Assembly (NCBI GenBank): GCA_964383465.1
Contig: CAYLGT010000016.1
Coordinates: 1 to 18,142 of the forward strand
DNA from: CAYLGT01 sp964383465
GTDB taxonomy: Bacteria > Patescibacteriota > Saccharimonadia > Saccharimonadales > Saccharimonadaceae
Direction: 5' to 3'
Length of the DNA: 18,142 nucleotides
Each line of letters begins with the position of its first letter. Position 1 is the first letter of the stretch. Below are positions 1-5,002 of this stretch, piece after piece. A model generated the notes under the pieces. The model searched no databases. It saw only the letters and a list, made by a program, of their open reading frames with translations, and was not told the origin of the DNA. The translations under genes were made by a program, and so were the position numbers.

Positions 1-239
1 TAAGGGTGAAATGAGTGTCTACCTAGTAGAGAAAAGTGACTTATCACTTTTTGGGTAAGAGCCCACAGCTGCGACAGGTAACTGTCGGAGGAGGTAAACC
101 CTGTCTGTTGCAAGGAGGCGGAGGCCCGCTTAGGCGGCCGGTCCGTTTGTACTCCGCCATTGATCCGCTCGAGTAGGTCGGCAACGATCTATCTAGATAG
201 ATGACTGCTCTCGACAGAACCCGGCTTATCGGTAGTCTA
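1..239 (+). ncRNA. rnpB: RNase P RNA, 3' part (5' end outside window)
   Basis: This is the catalytic RNA of RNase P, which removes 5' leaders from pre-tRNAs and from pre-tmRNA such as the one at 3200-3594. Blocks matching the E. coli RNA from memory appear in order: GGGTGAAA at 4-11, GGTAAGAGC near 54, a GTAA-capped helix (GACAG/CTGTC) near 73-86, GGTAAACCC near 94, CTAGATAGATGACTG near 193, and ACAGAACCCGGCTTATCGG at 214-232, which is close to the normal 3' end. The 5' half is cut off by the window edge, so the long-range pairings cannot be checked. Between the first two blocks lie about 41 extra nt forming two small hairpins (18-30 and 32-51). The 66-codon minus-strand ORF across this region is a shadow. 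The 3' end is placed just before the terminator and is approximate. Confidence 0.93.
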
Positions 240-241
240 AC

Positions 242-275
242 CACTAAAAAACTCCCTGAAGGGAGTTTTTTAGTG
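242..275. terminator. Symmetric bidirectional intrinsic terminator
   Basis: A perfect 15-bp stem (242-256 with 261-275) is capped by a TGAA loop. The arms contain A6 and T6 tracts next to a CTCCC/GGGAG core, so both strands read as a hairpin whose 3' arm runs into T6. It closes rnpB on the + strand and, 14 nt beyond the rplT stop, the infC-rpmI-rplT unit on the - strand. Confidence 0.9.
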
Positions 276-289
276 TAGATCGAAATCTG

Positions 290-634
290 CTACTTGGTGG
301 CGCTTTTGACGATTGCGGCAAAGGCGGCTGGTTCGCGAACTGCGAGATCCGCCAGTGTTTTGCGGTCAAGCTCGATGCCAGCCTCTTTGAGGCCGTGCAT
401 CAGTTTGCCATAAGTGGTGCCGTTTTCACGAGCAGCAGCGTTGATACGGGTGATCCAGAGGCTGCGCAGGTCGCGTTTCTTGTTGCGGCGGTCGCGGTAT
501 GCGTACTGCAGAGCGCGAACGACAGCTTGTTTCGCTAGGCGGTAGCTGCGGGTGCGAGCGTGCTGCATACCCTTAGCTTGTTTGAGCACCTTTTTGTGGC
601 GTGCTCGAGCGGTGGTTCCTCGTTTGACTCGCAT
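290..634 (-). CDS. rplT: 50S ribosomal protein L20
   Basis: L20 is a 23S rRNA-binding protein needed for early assembly of the large subunit; in E. coli and Bacillus it also represses its own operon. The 114-residue product begins MRVKRGTTARARHKKVLKQ and carries the family core SYRLAKQAVVRALQYAYRDRR and LWITRINAAAR. The length is close to the usual 115-120. The start is ATG at 634, preceded by AGGAG at 641-645 with a 6-nt spacer. That ribosome-binding site lies inside the last codons of rpmI, whose stop is one base away, so the two are probably translationally coupled. It is the last gene of the unit, followed by the shared terminator. Confidence 0.98.
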   Translation of the reverse strand: MRVKRGTTARARHKKVLKQAKGMQHARTRSYRLAKQAVVRALQYAYRDRRNKKRDLRSLWITRINAAARENGTTYGKLMHGLKEAGIELDRKTLADLAVREPAAFAAIVKSATK

Positions 635-635
635 C

Positions 636-830
636 CTAGACTCCTAGTGATCGTTTAACGTTACGTGCTAATTTACCGGTAATCTCGGCGCTAGTGCCGA
701 TACGGCGTTTGCGACTCGCACTTTTCTTGGCCAGCATGTGGCCAGCAAAGGCGCGTCGACGAGTGATTTTGCCAGAAGAGGTCAGTTTGATCCTCTTGGC
801 AGTACCCTTGTGGGTCTTCATCTTTGGCAT
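636..830 (-). CDS. rpmI: 50S ribosomal protein L35
   Basis: L35 is a small basic protein of the large subunit. The 64-residue product starts MPKMKTHKGTAKRIK and contains the typical RRRAFAGHMLAKKSASRKRR segment, so it is full length for the family. The ATG at 830 follows the infC stop with no gap (TAAATG). Its strong AAGGAG site (838-843, 7-nt spacer) is inside the final codons of infC. This arrangement favours coupled translation of infC, rpmI and rplT. In E. coli, L20 represses at the rpmI start; whether it does so here cannot be read from the sequence. Confidence 0.98.
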   Translation of the reverse strand: MPKMKTHKGTAKRIKLTSSGKITRRRAFAGHMLAKKSASRKRRIGTSAEITGKLARNVKRSLGV

Positions 831-1340
831 TTATTTGCTCCTTACCGTGATGCTCAGGTTACGACCTGCCATCGTCGGCTTTTGCTCAAGCACCGAATCG
901 TCCTCGAGTAGACCAATAATACGGTTAATCAGTTCGTGTCCCAACTCTTGGTGGGCCATTTCACGTCCGCGGAAAAATATAGATATCCGTACCTTGTTGC
1001 CATCTTCTAGGAAAGATCGAATCTTTCGAAGCTTGATGTCGAGGTCGTGCTGGCCAATCTTTAAACCAAGGCGCATTTGCTTGAGCTCACTGCGGGTCGC
1101 ATTCTTCTTGTTCCGCTGCTGTTCCTTCATCTTCTGGTACTGGTACTTGCCCCAGTCGACGATTTTCGCAACAGGCGGAGATGCGGCAGGAGATATTTCA
1201 ACCAAATCAAGTCCGGCGTCTTCGGCAGCTTTCAGGGCGTCGCTACGCGACATGATACCCAGTTGCTCACCGCTTCCACCTATAACTCGCAGTTCAGAAG
1301 CACGTATGGCTTCATTGATGCGAACTGATTTTGCGTTAAT
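831..1340 (-). CDS. infC: Translation initiation factor IF-3, non-AUG (AUU) start
   Basis: IF-3 binds the 30S subunit, prevents subunit joining and discriminates against wrong start codons and initiator tRNAs. An ATG-only call would begin at 1253 and lose about 29 conserved residues. Reading upstream in the same frame gives VRINEAIRASELRVIGGSGEQLGI, the expected IF-3 N-terminus, before a stop at 1368-1370. No ATG, GTG or TTG lies in that stretch. The best start is ATT at 1338-1340, 10 nt after GGGAG (1351-1355), giving 169 residues. An ATC at 1344-1346 is the alternative, with a 4-nt spacer. E. coli infC also uses AUU, which lets IF-3 repress its own synthesis, so the same control is inferred here. 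The C-terminal domain includes KIGQHDLDIKLRKIRSFLEDG and IFFRGREMAHQELG. Identity is certain; the exact start is a strong inference. Confidence 0.92.
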   Translation of the reverse strand: MNAKSVRINEAIRASELRVIGGSGEQLGIMSRSDALKAAEDAGLDLVEISPAASPPVAKIVDWGKYQYQKMKEQQRNKKNATRSELKQMRLGLKIGQHDLDIKLRKIRSFLEDGNKVRISIFFRGREMAHQELGHELINRIIGLLEDDSVLEQKPTMAGRNLSITVRSK

Positions 1341-1393
1341 ACTGATAAAACTCCCAGTGCTTGTTCGTTAAAGTTTGTTATGTACCAGGGGGT

Positions 1394-1422
1394 ATTTTAG
1401 CAAAATATAACAGAGATAGCAA
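1394..1422 (-). promoter_or_regulatory. Probable promoter of infC-rpmI-rplT
   Basis: On the minus strand, TTGCTA (1417-1422) is followed by a 17-nt spacer and TAAAAT (1394-1399). It lies between the comM stop and the infC start and would give a leader of about 45 nt. It makes the translation genes at least partly independent of comM. Confidence 0.6.
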
Positions 1423-1433
1423 CAGAGAAAAGC

Positions 1434-2936
1434 TTAGCTACCAACTTCTTCACGTTTGCGGTACTGCAGGGCCTCGGCCATATGTTCGGGTTTTATGTCG
1501 TCGCTGGCTTCGAGATCGGCGATGGTTCGAGCTACTTTGATGAGCTTGAAATAGCTACGAGCAGAGAGTTTTAAACGTTCGGTCGCTTGGTTGAGCAGGT
1601 CCGTGGCGGCCTGAGATAGCTGCGAGACAGAGGCGATATTTTTACTTGCAAGCTCAGAATTTGCTTTCTTTTGCCTAGTCAGTTGACGCTGTCGAGCCGC
1701 CTCCACCTGAGCCTGGAGCCTAGGGCTGGTTTTTTGGTCGGAGTGGTGAAGGAGATCTTTTTCGGGAACTCGGCCAACCGAGATCACCATATCGATACGA
1801 TCCATAAGTGGACCCGATACCCGCTTTTGATACCCGAGTAATTGCGGGAGGCTGCAGGTACACTCGTGGGTAGGATCACCGTGGTAGCCGCAGGGGCACG
1901 GATTTTTGGTGGCGATGAGCATGAAATTTGCCGGATAACTAACTCGACTTGCAGCCCGGGACACGTTGACCTGTCGGTCTTCGAGCGGTTGACGAAGCGA
2001 CTCTAGCGCCGATCTTGGGTACTCAGGCAGCTCGTCCAAAAACAGTACCCCATGGTGCGCGAGACTGACTTCACCAGGAAGCGGCTTTGTGCCACCGCCG
2101 ATGAGTGAGATAGTGCTTGCTGTATGGTGGGGGCTTCGAAATGGGCGGGCAAGGGCGATCTCATCGATCAAGTCGCCTACAAGACTATGGAGCTTGGTGA
2201 TAGCGATCTGCTCCTCATAGGTAGGTGCCGGCAGGATTGAAACCAATGCTCGTGCCAGCATGGTTTTACCAGCCCCGGGCGGTCCATCGAGCAGTAAGTT
2301 GTGACCACCTGCTGCGGCGATGAGCAGGGCTCGTTTGGCTTGTTCTTGCGCCTTGATGTCACTCATATCAACCTCATACTTAGGTGTAGTTGATGATTTT
2401 TTTGCAACGTAAGGAATGAGTCGTTTTTCGTCGAGGAGGTGCAAAAATACCTCTGTTAAATTCGATGCTGCAATTACAACGACATCTCTTACTAAACTTG
2501 CTTGAGGGGCATTGTCGGCCGGGACGATGACGGTAGTAAAGCCATGTTCACGTGCAGTTTCAACGATGTTAATTATGCCACGAACAGGTCTTAATTCACC
2601 GCCAAGACCAAGTTCGCCTGCACACAAAATGTTTTCCAAGTAGTCCTGCCTCAACTGCCCGCTAGCAATTAAAATTGACAGTGCAATCGGCAGGTCAAAG
2701 TGCGAACCGTCTTTTGGTATGTTTGCAGGTGCGAGGTTGATCGTTAAGTGTTTAGCAGGGAAGTCGAGCTGTGAGTTTCGTATAGCACTGCGAACCCGTT
2801 CTTTCGCTTCATCGATTGCTTTGTTGCCAAGTCCAACGATACTGATTGTCGGCAGGCCTTTCGTGGCATCGCACTCAATAGTGATTAAGCGCCCCTCGAA
2901 CCCATAACTGGTAGCCGACGTCACCCTCGCAGTCAT
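1434..2936 (-). CDS. comM: ComM/YifB family AAA+ ATPase (Mg-chelatase-like)
   Basis: ComM is a hexameric helicase that promotes branch migration while incoming single-stranded DNA recombines in natural transformation. The 500-residue product has the N-terminal domain typical of the family (MTARVTSATSYGFEGRLITI, then GLPTISIVGLGNKAIDEAKE). Next come Walker A GPPGAGKT at 218-225, Walker B LFLDE at 298-302, a Cys-rich loop (NPCPCGYHG...CTC), and the C-terminal helical domain with RSYFKLIKVARTIADLE. A longer TTG-initiated form from 2975 is possible, but homology begins at the ATG at 2936, so I chose that. No clear Shine-Dalgarno site precedes it. A TTAAAT ending 9 nt upstream hints at a very short or absent leader. 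It sits downstream of the ssrA terminators and upstream of infC on the same strand. Confidence 0.93.
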   Translation of the reverse strand: MTARVTSATSYGFEGRLITIECDATKGLPTISIVGLGNKAIDEAKERVRSAIRNSQLDFPAKHLTINLAPANIPKDGSHFDLPIALSILIASGQLRQDYLENILCAGELGLGGELRPVRGIINIVETAREHGFTTVIVPADNAPQASLVRDVVVIAASNLTEVFLHLLDEKRLIPYVAKKSSTTPKYEVDMSDIKAQEQAKRALLIAAAGGHNLLLDGPPGAGKTMLARALVSILPAPTYEEQIAITKLHSLVGDLIDEIALARPFRSPHHTASTISLIGGGTKPLPGEVSLAHHGVLFLDELPEYPRSALESLRQPLEDRQVNVSRAASRVSYPANFMLIATKNPCPCGYHGDPTHECTCSLPQLLGYQKRVSGPLMDRIDMVISVGRVPEKDLLHHSDQKTSPRLQAQVEAARQRQLTRQKKANSELASKNIASVSQLSQAATDLLNQATERLKLSARSYFKLIKVARTIADLEASDDIKPEHMAEALQYRKREEVGS

Positions 2937-2980
2937 ATTGGGGTCATTTAAGCACAAACACTTTAGCAAGTACAAGCAAC

Positions 2981-3010
2981 AAAAAAACCTAAGGGAGGTG
3001 TTCCTTAGGT
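2981..3010 (-). terminator. Intrinsic terminator after the distal ssrA 3'-end copy
   Basis: Read on the minus strand, an 8-bp stem (3003-3010 with 2987-2994, loop 2995-3002) runs into seven Ts (2987-2981). It lies just beyond the distal copy of the ssrA 3' end and upstream of comM, so it insulates comM from ssrA-side transcription. Confidence 0.75.
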
Positions 3011-3013
3011 ACT

Positions 3014-3035
3014 TTTGGTGGAGCTGCGGGGTACT
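3014..3035. repeat. Distal copy of the ssrA 3' end (22-bp direct repeat, att-like)
   Basis: These 22 bp are identical to 3198-3219. They comprise the end of the tmRNA T-arm, the 3' acceptor strand, CCA and three flanking bases. Duplication of a tmRNA 3' end is the classic footprint of integrase-mediated insertion. The 162 bp between the copies hold no ORF, so any element is a remnant. Confidence 0.7.
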
Positions 3036-3161
3036 TTCACTCTTGCTCCTCGGTAGTTAAAACTACTCGTTCGCTTTGCTCACTCTCGTCGGCCACGCAA
3101 AGATACTCGAACTGCCACCTGGCAGTTCTCCCCCTCTCGGGGGCAGTACGGTAGTCTTCTT
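3036..3161. other. Hairpin-dense spacer between the ssrA 3'-end copies
   Basis: There is no credible coding frame. At least three short perfect inverted repeats follow one another: GTAGTT/AACTAC with a 2-nt spacer near 3052-3065, GAACTGCC/GGCAGTTC at 3109-3128, and CCCCC/GGGGG at 3130-3143. In addition, 3139-3149 is an 11-bp inverted copy of 3215-3225, the T-arm region of ssrA. This could be a degenerate mobile or REP-like element; its identity is unknown. Confidence 0.5.
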
Positions 3162-3202
3162 CCAAAGAAAATACCCCACCATGGGTGAGGTCCTTTCTTT
3201 GG
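3162..3202 (-). terminator. ssrA terminator
   Basis: An outer 9-bp arm pair (3162-3170 with 3194-3202) and an inner 7-bp pair (3174-3180 with 3184-3190, loop of 3) form a long hairpin. On the minus strand its 3' side reads TATTTTCTTTGG. It overlaps the CCA end of ssrA, so termination and 3' trimming would be closely linked. Confidence 0.65.
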
Positions 3203-3219
3203 TGGAGCTGCGGGGTACT
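3198..3219. repeat. Proximal copy of the 22-bp repeat (3' end of ssrA itself)
   Basis: This is the partner of 3014-3035, in the same orientation. It forms the functional tmRNA 3' end: the 3' acceptor strand (CAGCTCC) and CCA, plus part of the T-arm. Confidence 0.7.
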
Positions 3220-3594
3220 GCCCCCCGGTCCGACTGGTAACTGATTGTTCGTCTACACGTGTAGCTATTTCCAGGTATTAACGACGCTTACCCCTTAGGA
3301 AATGGCAAAGAAAAGGTTTGCGTCGCGCTAGTTCATCTCGTTTTTACTCCCTAGCTGCCCAAAGTAAAAACCAGCGGCATGAATATGACGCTCGTACCGT
3401 CGTATGTCGCCTCGACGTTAGAGCGGTTGAGCCTTAGGCTGCAACTGGCGCAAAAGCGAAGCTAGGAGCCGTAAAGCGGCTAGCAAATGCTTTTACTGAT
3501 GCAAAAATGTTTGCAGTTAAAATACTGATTACGTCAGTGGTCGGCGCGCAGAACAATCTGTTAAGGTCCAATCGTCGAAAGCTGTTTCAGCCCC
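3200..3594 (-). ncRNA. ssrA: Transfer-messenger RNA (tmRNA)
   Basis: tmRNA rescues stalled ribosomes and tags the incomplete protein for proteolysis. The 5' end GGGGCTG (3594-3588) pairs with CAGCTCC just before the 3' CCACCA; the third pair is G-U, the alanyl-tRNA synthetase identity pair. A TTTCGACGATTGG segment follows the 5' acceptor strand, as in other tmRNAs. The resume codon GCA is at 3514 and the tag frame ends at TAA 3436-3434. Total length of 395 nt is normal for a one-piece tmRNA. The T-arm is odd: after the expected GGAC comes a 5-bp stem CGGGG/CCCCG, but the 7-nt loop is GGCAGTA instead of a TTCRANN-type loop. SmpB is not in the window. Identity is firm; whether the T-loop is real needs read-level confirmation. 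Confidence 0.95.
3434..3514 (-). other. tmRNA tag-peptide reading frame
   Basis: From GCA at 3514 the frame encodes 26 residues, starting ANIFASVK and ending FAFAPVAA, then TAA. The first two residues (AN) match most bacterial tags. The C-terminal VAA resembles the usual LAA/VAA ClpXP degron. The middle is rich in Ala, Phe and Ser with Lys and Arg and no acidic residue. E. coli encodes 10 residues after the first alanine, so this is a long tag. A stem within it (AGCCG/CGGCT near 3466-3481) probably corresponds to helix 5. Confidence 0.85.
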
Positions 3595-3655
3595 TCGTCG
3601 GAATCAATTCCGAGCGCTTGTTTTCAAACAAGTTTGAAAAGCGGCTACTCTTCAT
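3587..3655 (-). CDS. Possible 22-residue leader peptide upstream of ssrA
   Basis: In the ssrA leader, an AGGAGG site (3661-3666) stands 5 nt before ATG at 3655. The ORF runs 22 codons (MKSSRFSNLF... to ...LIPTRG) and stops at a TGA inside the first bases of mature tmRNA. The Shine-Dalgarno sequence is among the strongest in the window. Two mutually exclusive inverted repeats (3617-3632 and 3621-3640) lie within the ORF. I recognise no homologue. It may be a chance ORF in a processed 5' leader or a translated element influencing tmRNA maturation. Confidence 0.3.
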   Translation of the reverse strand: MKSSRFSNLFENKRSELIPTRG

Positions 3656-3668
3656 TGCTTCCTCCTCT

Positions 3669-3694
3669 CGATGAAAATCGACAGATTTTCATCG
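3669..3694. promoter_or_regulatory. 11-bp inverted repeat in the ssrA leader
   Basis: CGATGAAAATC and GATTTTCATCG are separated by GACA. It lies between the ssrA promoter and the AGGAGG site of the small ORF. It could be an RNA hairpin in the leader or a DNA operator; nothing in the sequence decides. Confidence 0.5.
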
Positions 3695-3723
3695 GAGAAT
3701 CACCAAACTATGTTGGTAACATT

Positions 3724-3752
3724 ATTATACCATAAAAACTTTCATATCTGAA
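3724..3752 (-). promoter_or_regulatory. Promoter of ssrA
   Basis: On the minus strand, TTCAGA (3747-3752), a 17-nt spacer, and a consensus TATAAT (3724-3729) preceded by TGG (extended -10). Predicted start is near 3717, giving a leader of about 120 nt before mature tmRNA. It is divergent from, and overlaps, the upstream region of the glycosidase gene. Confidence 0.75.
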
Positions 3753-3757
3753 CCAGC

Positions 3758-3763
3758 TATACT
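3758..3763 (+). promoter_or_regulatory. -10 element (TATACT) just upstream of the glycosidase start
   Basis: TATACT ends 8 nt before the ATG at 3772 and no good -35 is visible. With normal spacing, transcription would start within 0-2 nt of the ATG, implying a leaderless or near-leaderless mRNA. Confidence 0.4.
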
Positions 3764-3771
3764 TGAGAGGT

Positions 3772-4767
3772 ATGAAAAATGCACTGCGAGGGGTAAACCT
3801 AGGGGGTTGGTTGGTAGCTGAGCGCTGGATGACGCCAAGTCTGTTTAAAGGTGTTGGTGAGGAGGGGGAAATCGCCCTTGTGCGTGAGCTGGGCAGCCAA
3901 GAGGCAAAACGCAGACTTCAGGAGCATCGCAGGAAGTTTATTACCGAGAAAGACTTCAGTTGGATCAAGCAGCAGGGTTATGACTTCGTGCGACTGCCGG
4001 TGGGGTATTGGCTCTTTCAAAAAACCGATGATTTTATAGATGGAGAAGGCTACGTTAAAAAAGCCTTTACCTGGGCGAAGAAACACCGATTAGGGGTGGT
4101 GCTCGATTTTCATGGTTTGCCAGGCTCACAAAATGGTCTTGATCACAGCGGACAAATAGGACGAGTTCGCATGTACCGAGCCGGAAACTATCGACAATCT
4201 CTCGAGACGCTTACGTATCTGTGTAAGACGTACGGAAGCGAGCCGGCGCTCATAGGGTTCGAAGTTATCAACGAACCAAAGCTGAGATACTGCGCCCGAC
4301 GACTCATGAAGTATTACGACCAGGCTATTACAGTCTGTGAGCGCTATTTACGACCTGAGGTGAAGGTTATAGTCAGCGATGCATTTCAGCCCCTTAGGCT
4401 GGCGCGTATGCTCTCAAAGAAGAAGTATTCACACCGTATCGTTCTCGATATACATCTGTATCAGGTATTTTCGCGTAGCGACGCCAATCAATCGTTTCAT
4501 GAGCACGTTGTTCGAGTAGGCGGACAGTGGGCTCAGCTGCTTGAGGAGTGCAACAGGTACGTTGAAGTTATGGTTGGTGAATGGTCGGCTGCGCTACCAC
4601 CCGAGGCCTATGAGCTTAGCGGGCAGAGTGAGGACGAGCTGGCTCGGCAGTACTTTGAGGCGCAGCAAAATTTGTTTGACGTACGTTCGTGGGCGCATGC
4701 GTACTGGTCCTATAAAGCGTCTAGCTGTGGCGTCTGGAACTTAGCAGGGCGACCAGACTTTTGGTAG
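3772..4767 (+). CDS. Glycoside hydrolase family 5, exo-beta-1,3-glucanase-like (GH5_9 type)
   Basis: Predicted to hydrolyse beta-glucosidic bonds by a retaining mechanism. The 331-residue product opens with LRGVNLGGWLVAERWMTPSLF and contains DFHGLPGSQNGLDHSG; both resemble yeast and bacterial exo-1,3-glucanases of GH5 subfamily 9. The acid/base is E168 in INEP and the nucleophile is E270 in VGEWS. A conserved His-Tyr region is seen in DIHLYQVF. No signal peptide or membrane segment exists; the catalytic domain starts at once, so the enzyme appears cytoplasmic or exported by an unknown route. A TTG at 3763 would add three residues, but ATG at 3772 fits better. No Shine-Dalgarno spacing suits either start. 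Substrate (laminarin-type glucan, storage glucan or host polysaccharide) is inferred only. Confidence 0.87.
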   Translation: MKNALRGVNLGGWLVAERWMTPSLFKGVGEEGEIALVRELGSQEAKRRLQEHRRKFITEKDFSWIKQQGYDFVRLPVGYWLFQKTDDFIDGEGYVKKAFTWAKKHRLGVVLDFHGLPGSQNGLDHSGQIGRVRMYRAGNYRQSLETLTYLCKTYGSEPALIGFEVINEPKLRYCARRLMKYYDQAITVCERYLRPEVKVIVSDAFQPLRLARMLSKKKYSHRIVLDIHLYQVFSRSDANQSFHEHVVRVGGQWAQLLEECNRYVEVMVGEWSAALPPEAYELSGQSEDELARQYFEAQQNLFDVRSWAHAYWSYKASSCGVWNLAGRPDFW

Positions 4768-4799
4768 TCCAAGCAGGACTAAGCGTCGTGTCGTAGCAT

Positions 4800-4832
4800 A
4801 AAAAAACAGCCGCCTGCGAGGAACGGCTGTTT
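4800..4832 (-). terminator. Intrinsic terminator of the minus-strand sRNA candidate
   Basis: A 9-bp stem AAACAGCCG/CGGCTGTTT (arms 4804-4812 and 4824-4832, loop of 11) is followed on the minus strand by a run of seven Ts (4806-4800). On the + strand, downstream of the glycosidase, the T-tract is weaker but may also work. Confidence 0.8.
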
Positions 4833-4897
4833 CAAGTTGTGTTTTCTTTTGGTCTTTTTGTTTTTTGGTTCCTGAGTAAGTTTTGTATTCAGGAACT
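4800..4897 (-). ncRNA. Candidate small RNA, about 98 nt
   Basis: A near-consensus promoter (4904-4932, minus strand) and a strong intrinsic terminator (4800-4832) delimit a transcript of about 98 nt with no ORF. From the predicted start the RNA has a 5' hairpin (GTTCCTGA/TCAGGAAC, arms 4889-4896 and 4868-4875). A roughly 35-nt A-rich, G-poor linker that should be single-stranded follows, then the terminator hairpin. GUUCCU recurs in the terminator loop (4819-4824) and could compete for the AGGAAC arm of the first hairpin. It lies convergent to the glycosidase 3' end and divergent from the DUF218 gene. I recognise no known family (not 6S, SRP or a tRNA). The layout is typical of trans-acting regulatory RNAs; targets are unknown. 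Confidence 0.65.
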
Positions 4898-4903
4898 ACC
4901 CCT

Positions 4904-4932
4904 ATAATAAGCCCGTTAAGTGCTTATGTCAA
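4904..4932 (-). promoter_or_regulatory. Strong minus-strand promoter
   Basis: TTGACA (4927-4932) is a perfect -35, followed by a 17-nt spacer and TATTAT (4904-4909). The predicted start is near 4897. No minus-strand protein gene lies downstream, so it most likely drives the small RNA. Confidence 0.75.
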
Positions 4933-5002
4933 CGGTAATTTTTACATTTGCGAAACTGTGGAAAAGTCGTTACTTTGATGGTGCAGCTGCTGTTCGTCCT
5001 AG

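Noticed and set aside
44..244. 66-codon minus-strand ORF
   Set aside because: It is antisense to conserved RNase P RNA blocks and ends in the terminator.
694..1371. 225-codon + strand ORF
   Set aside because: It lies antisense over infC and rpmI, both certain by homology, and its translation resembles no protein family.
3014..3060. A tRNA or second tmRNA ending at the distal repeat
   Set aside because: Only the 3' acceptor strand and CCA are present; no 5' acceptor strand, anticodon arm or proper T-arm can be found upstream on the minus strand.
4903..4908. TATAAT on the + strand as a promoter for the DUF218 gene
   Set aside because: There is no acceptable -35 at normal spacing; the same bases serve as TATTAT of a far better minus-strand promoter.
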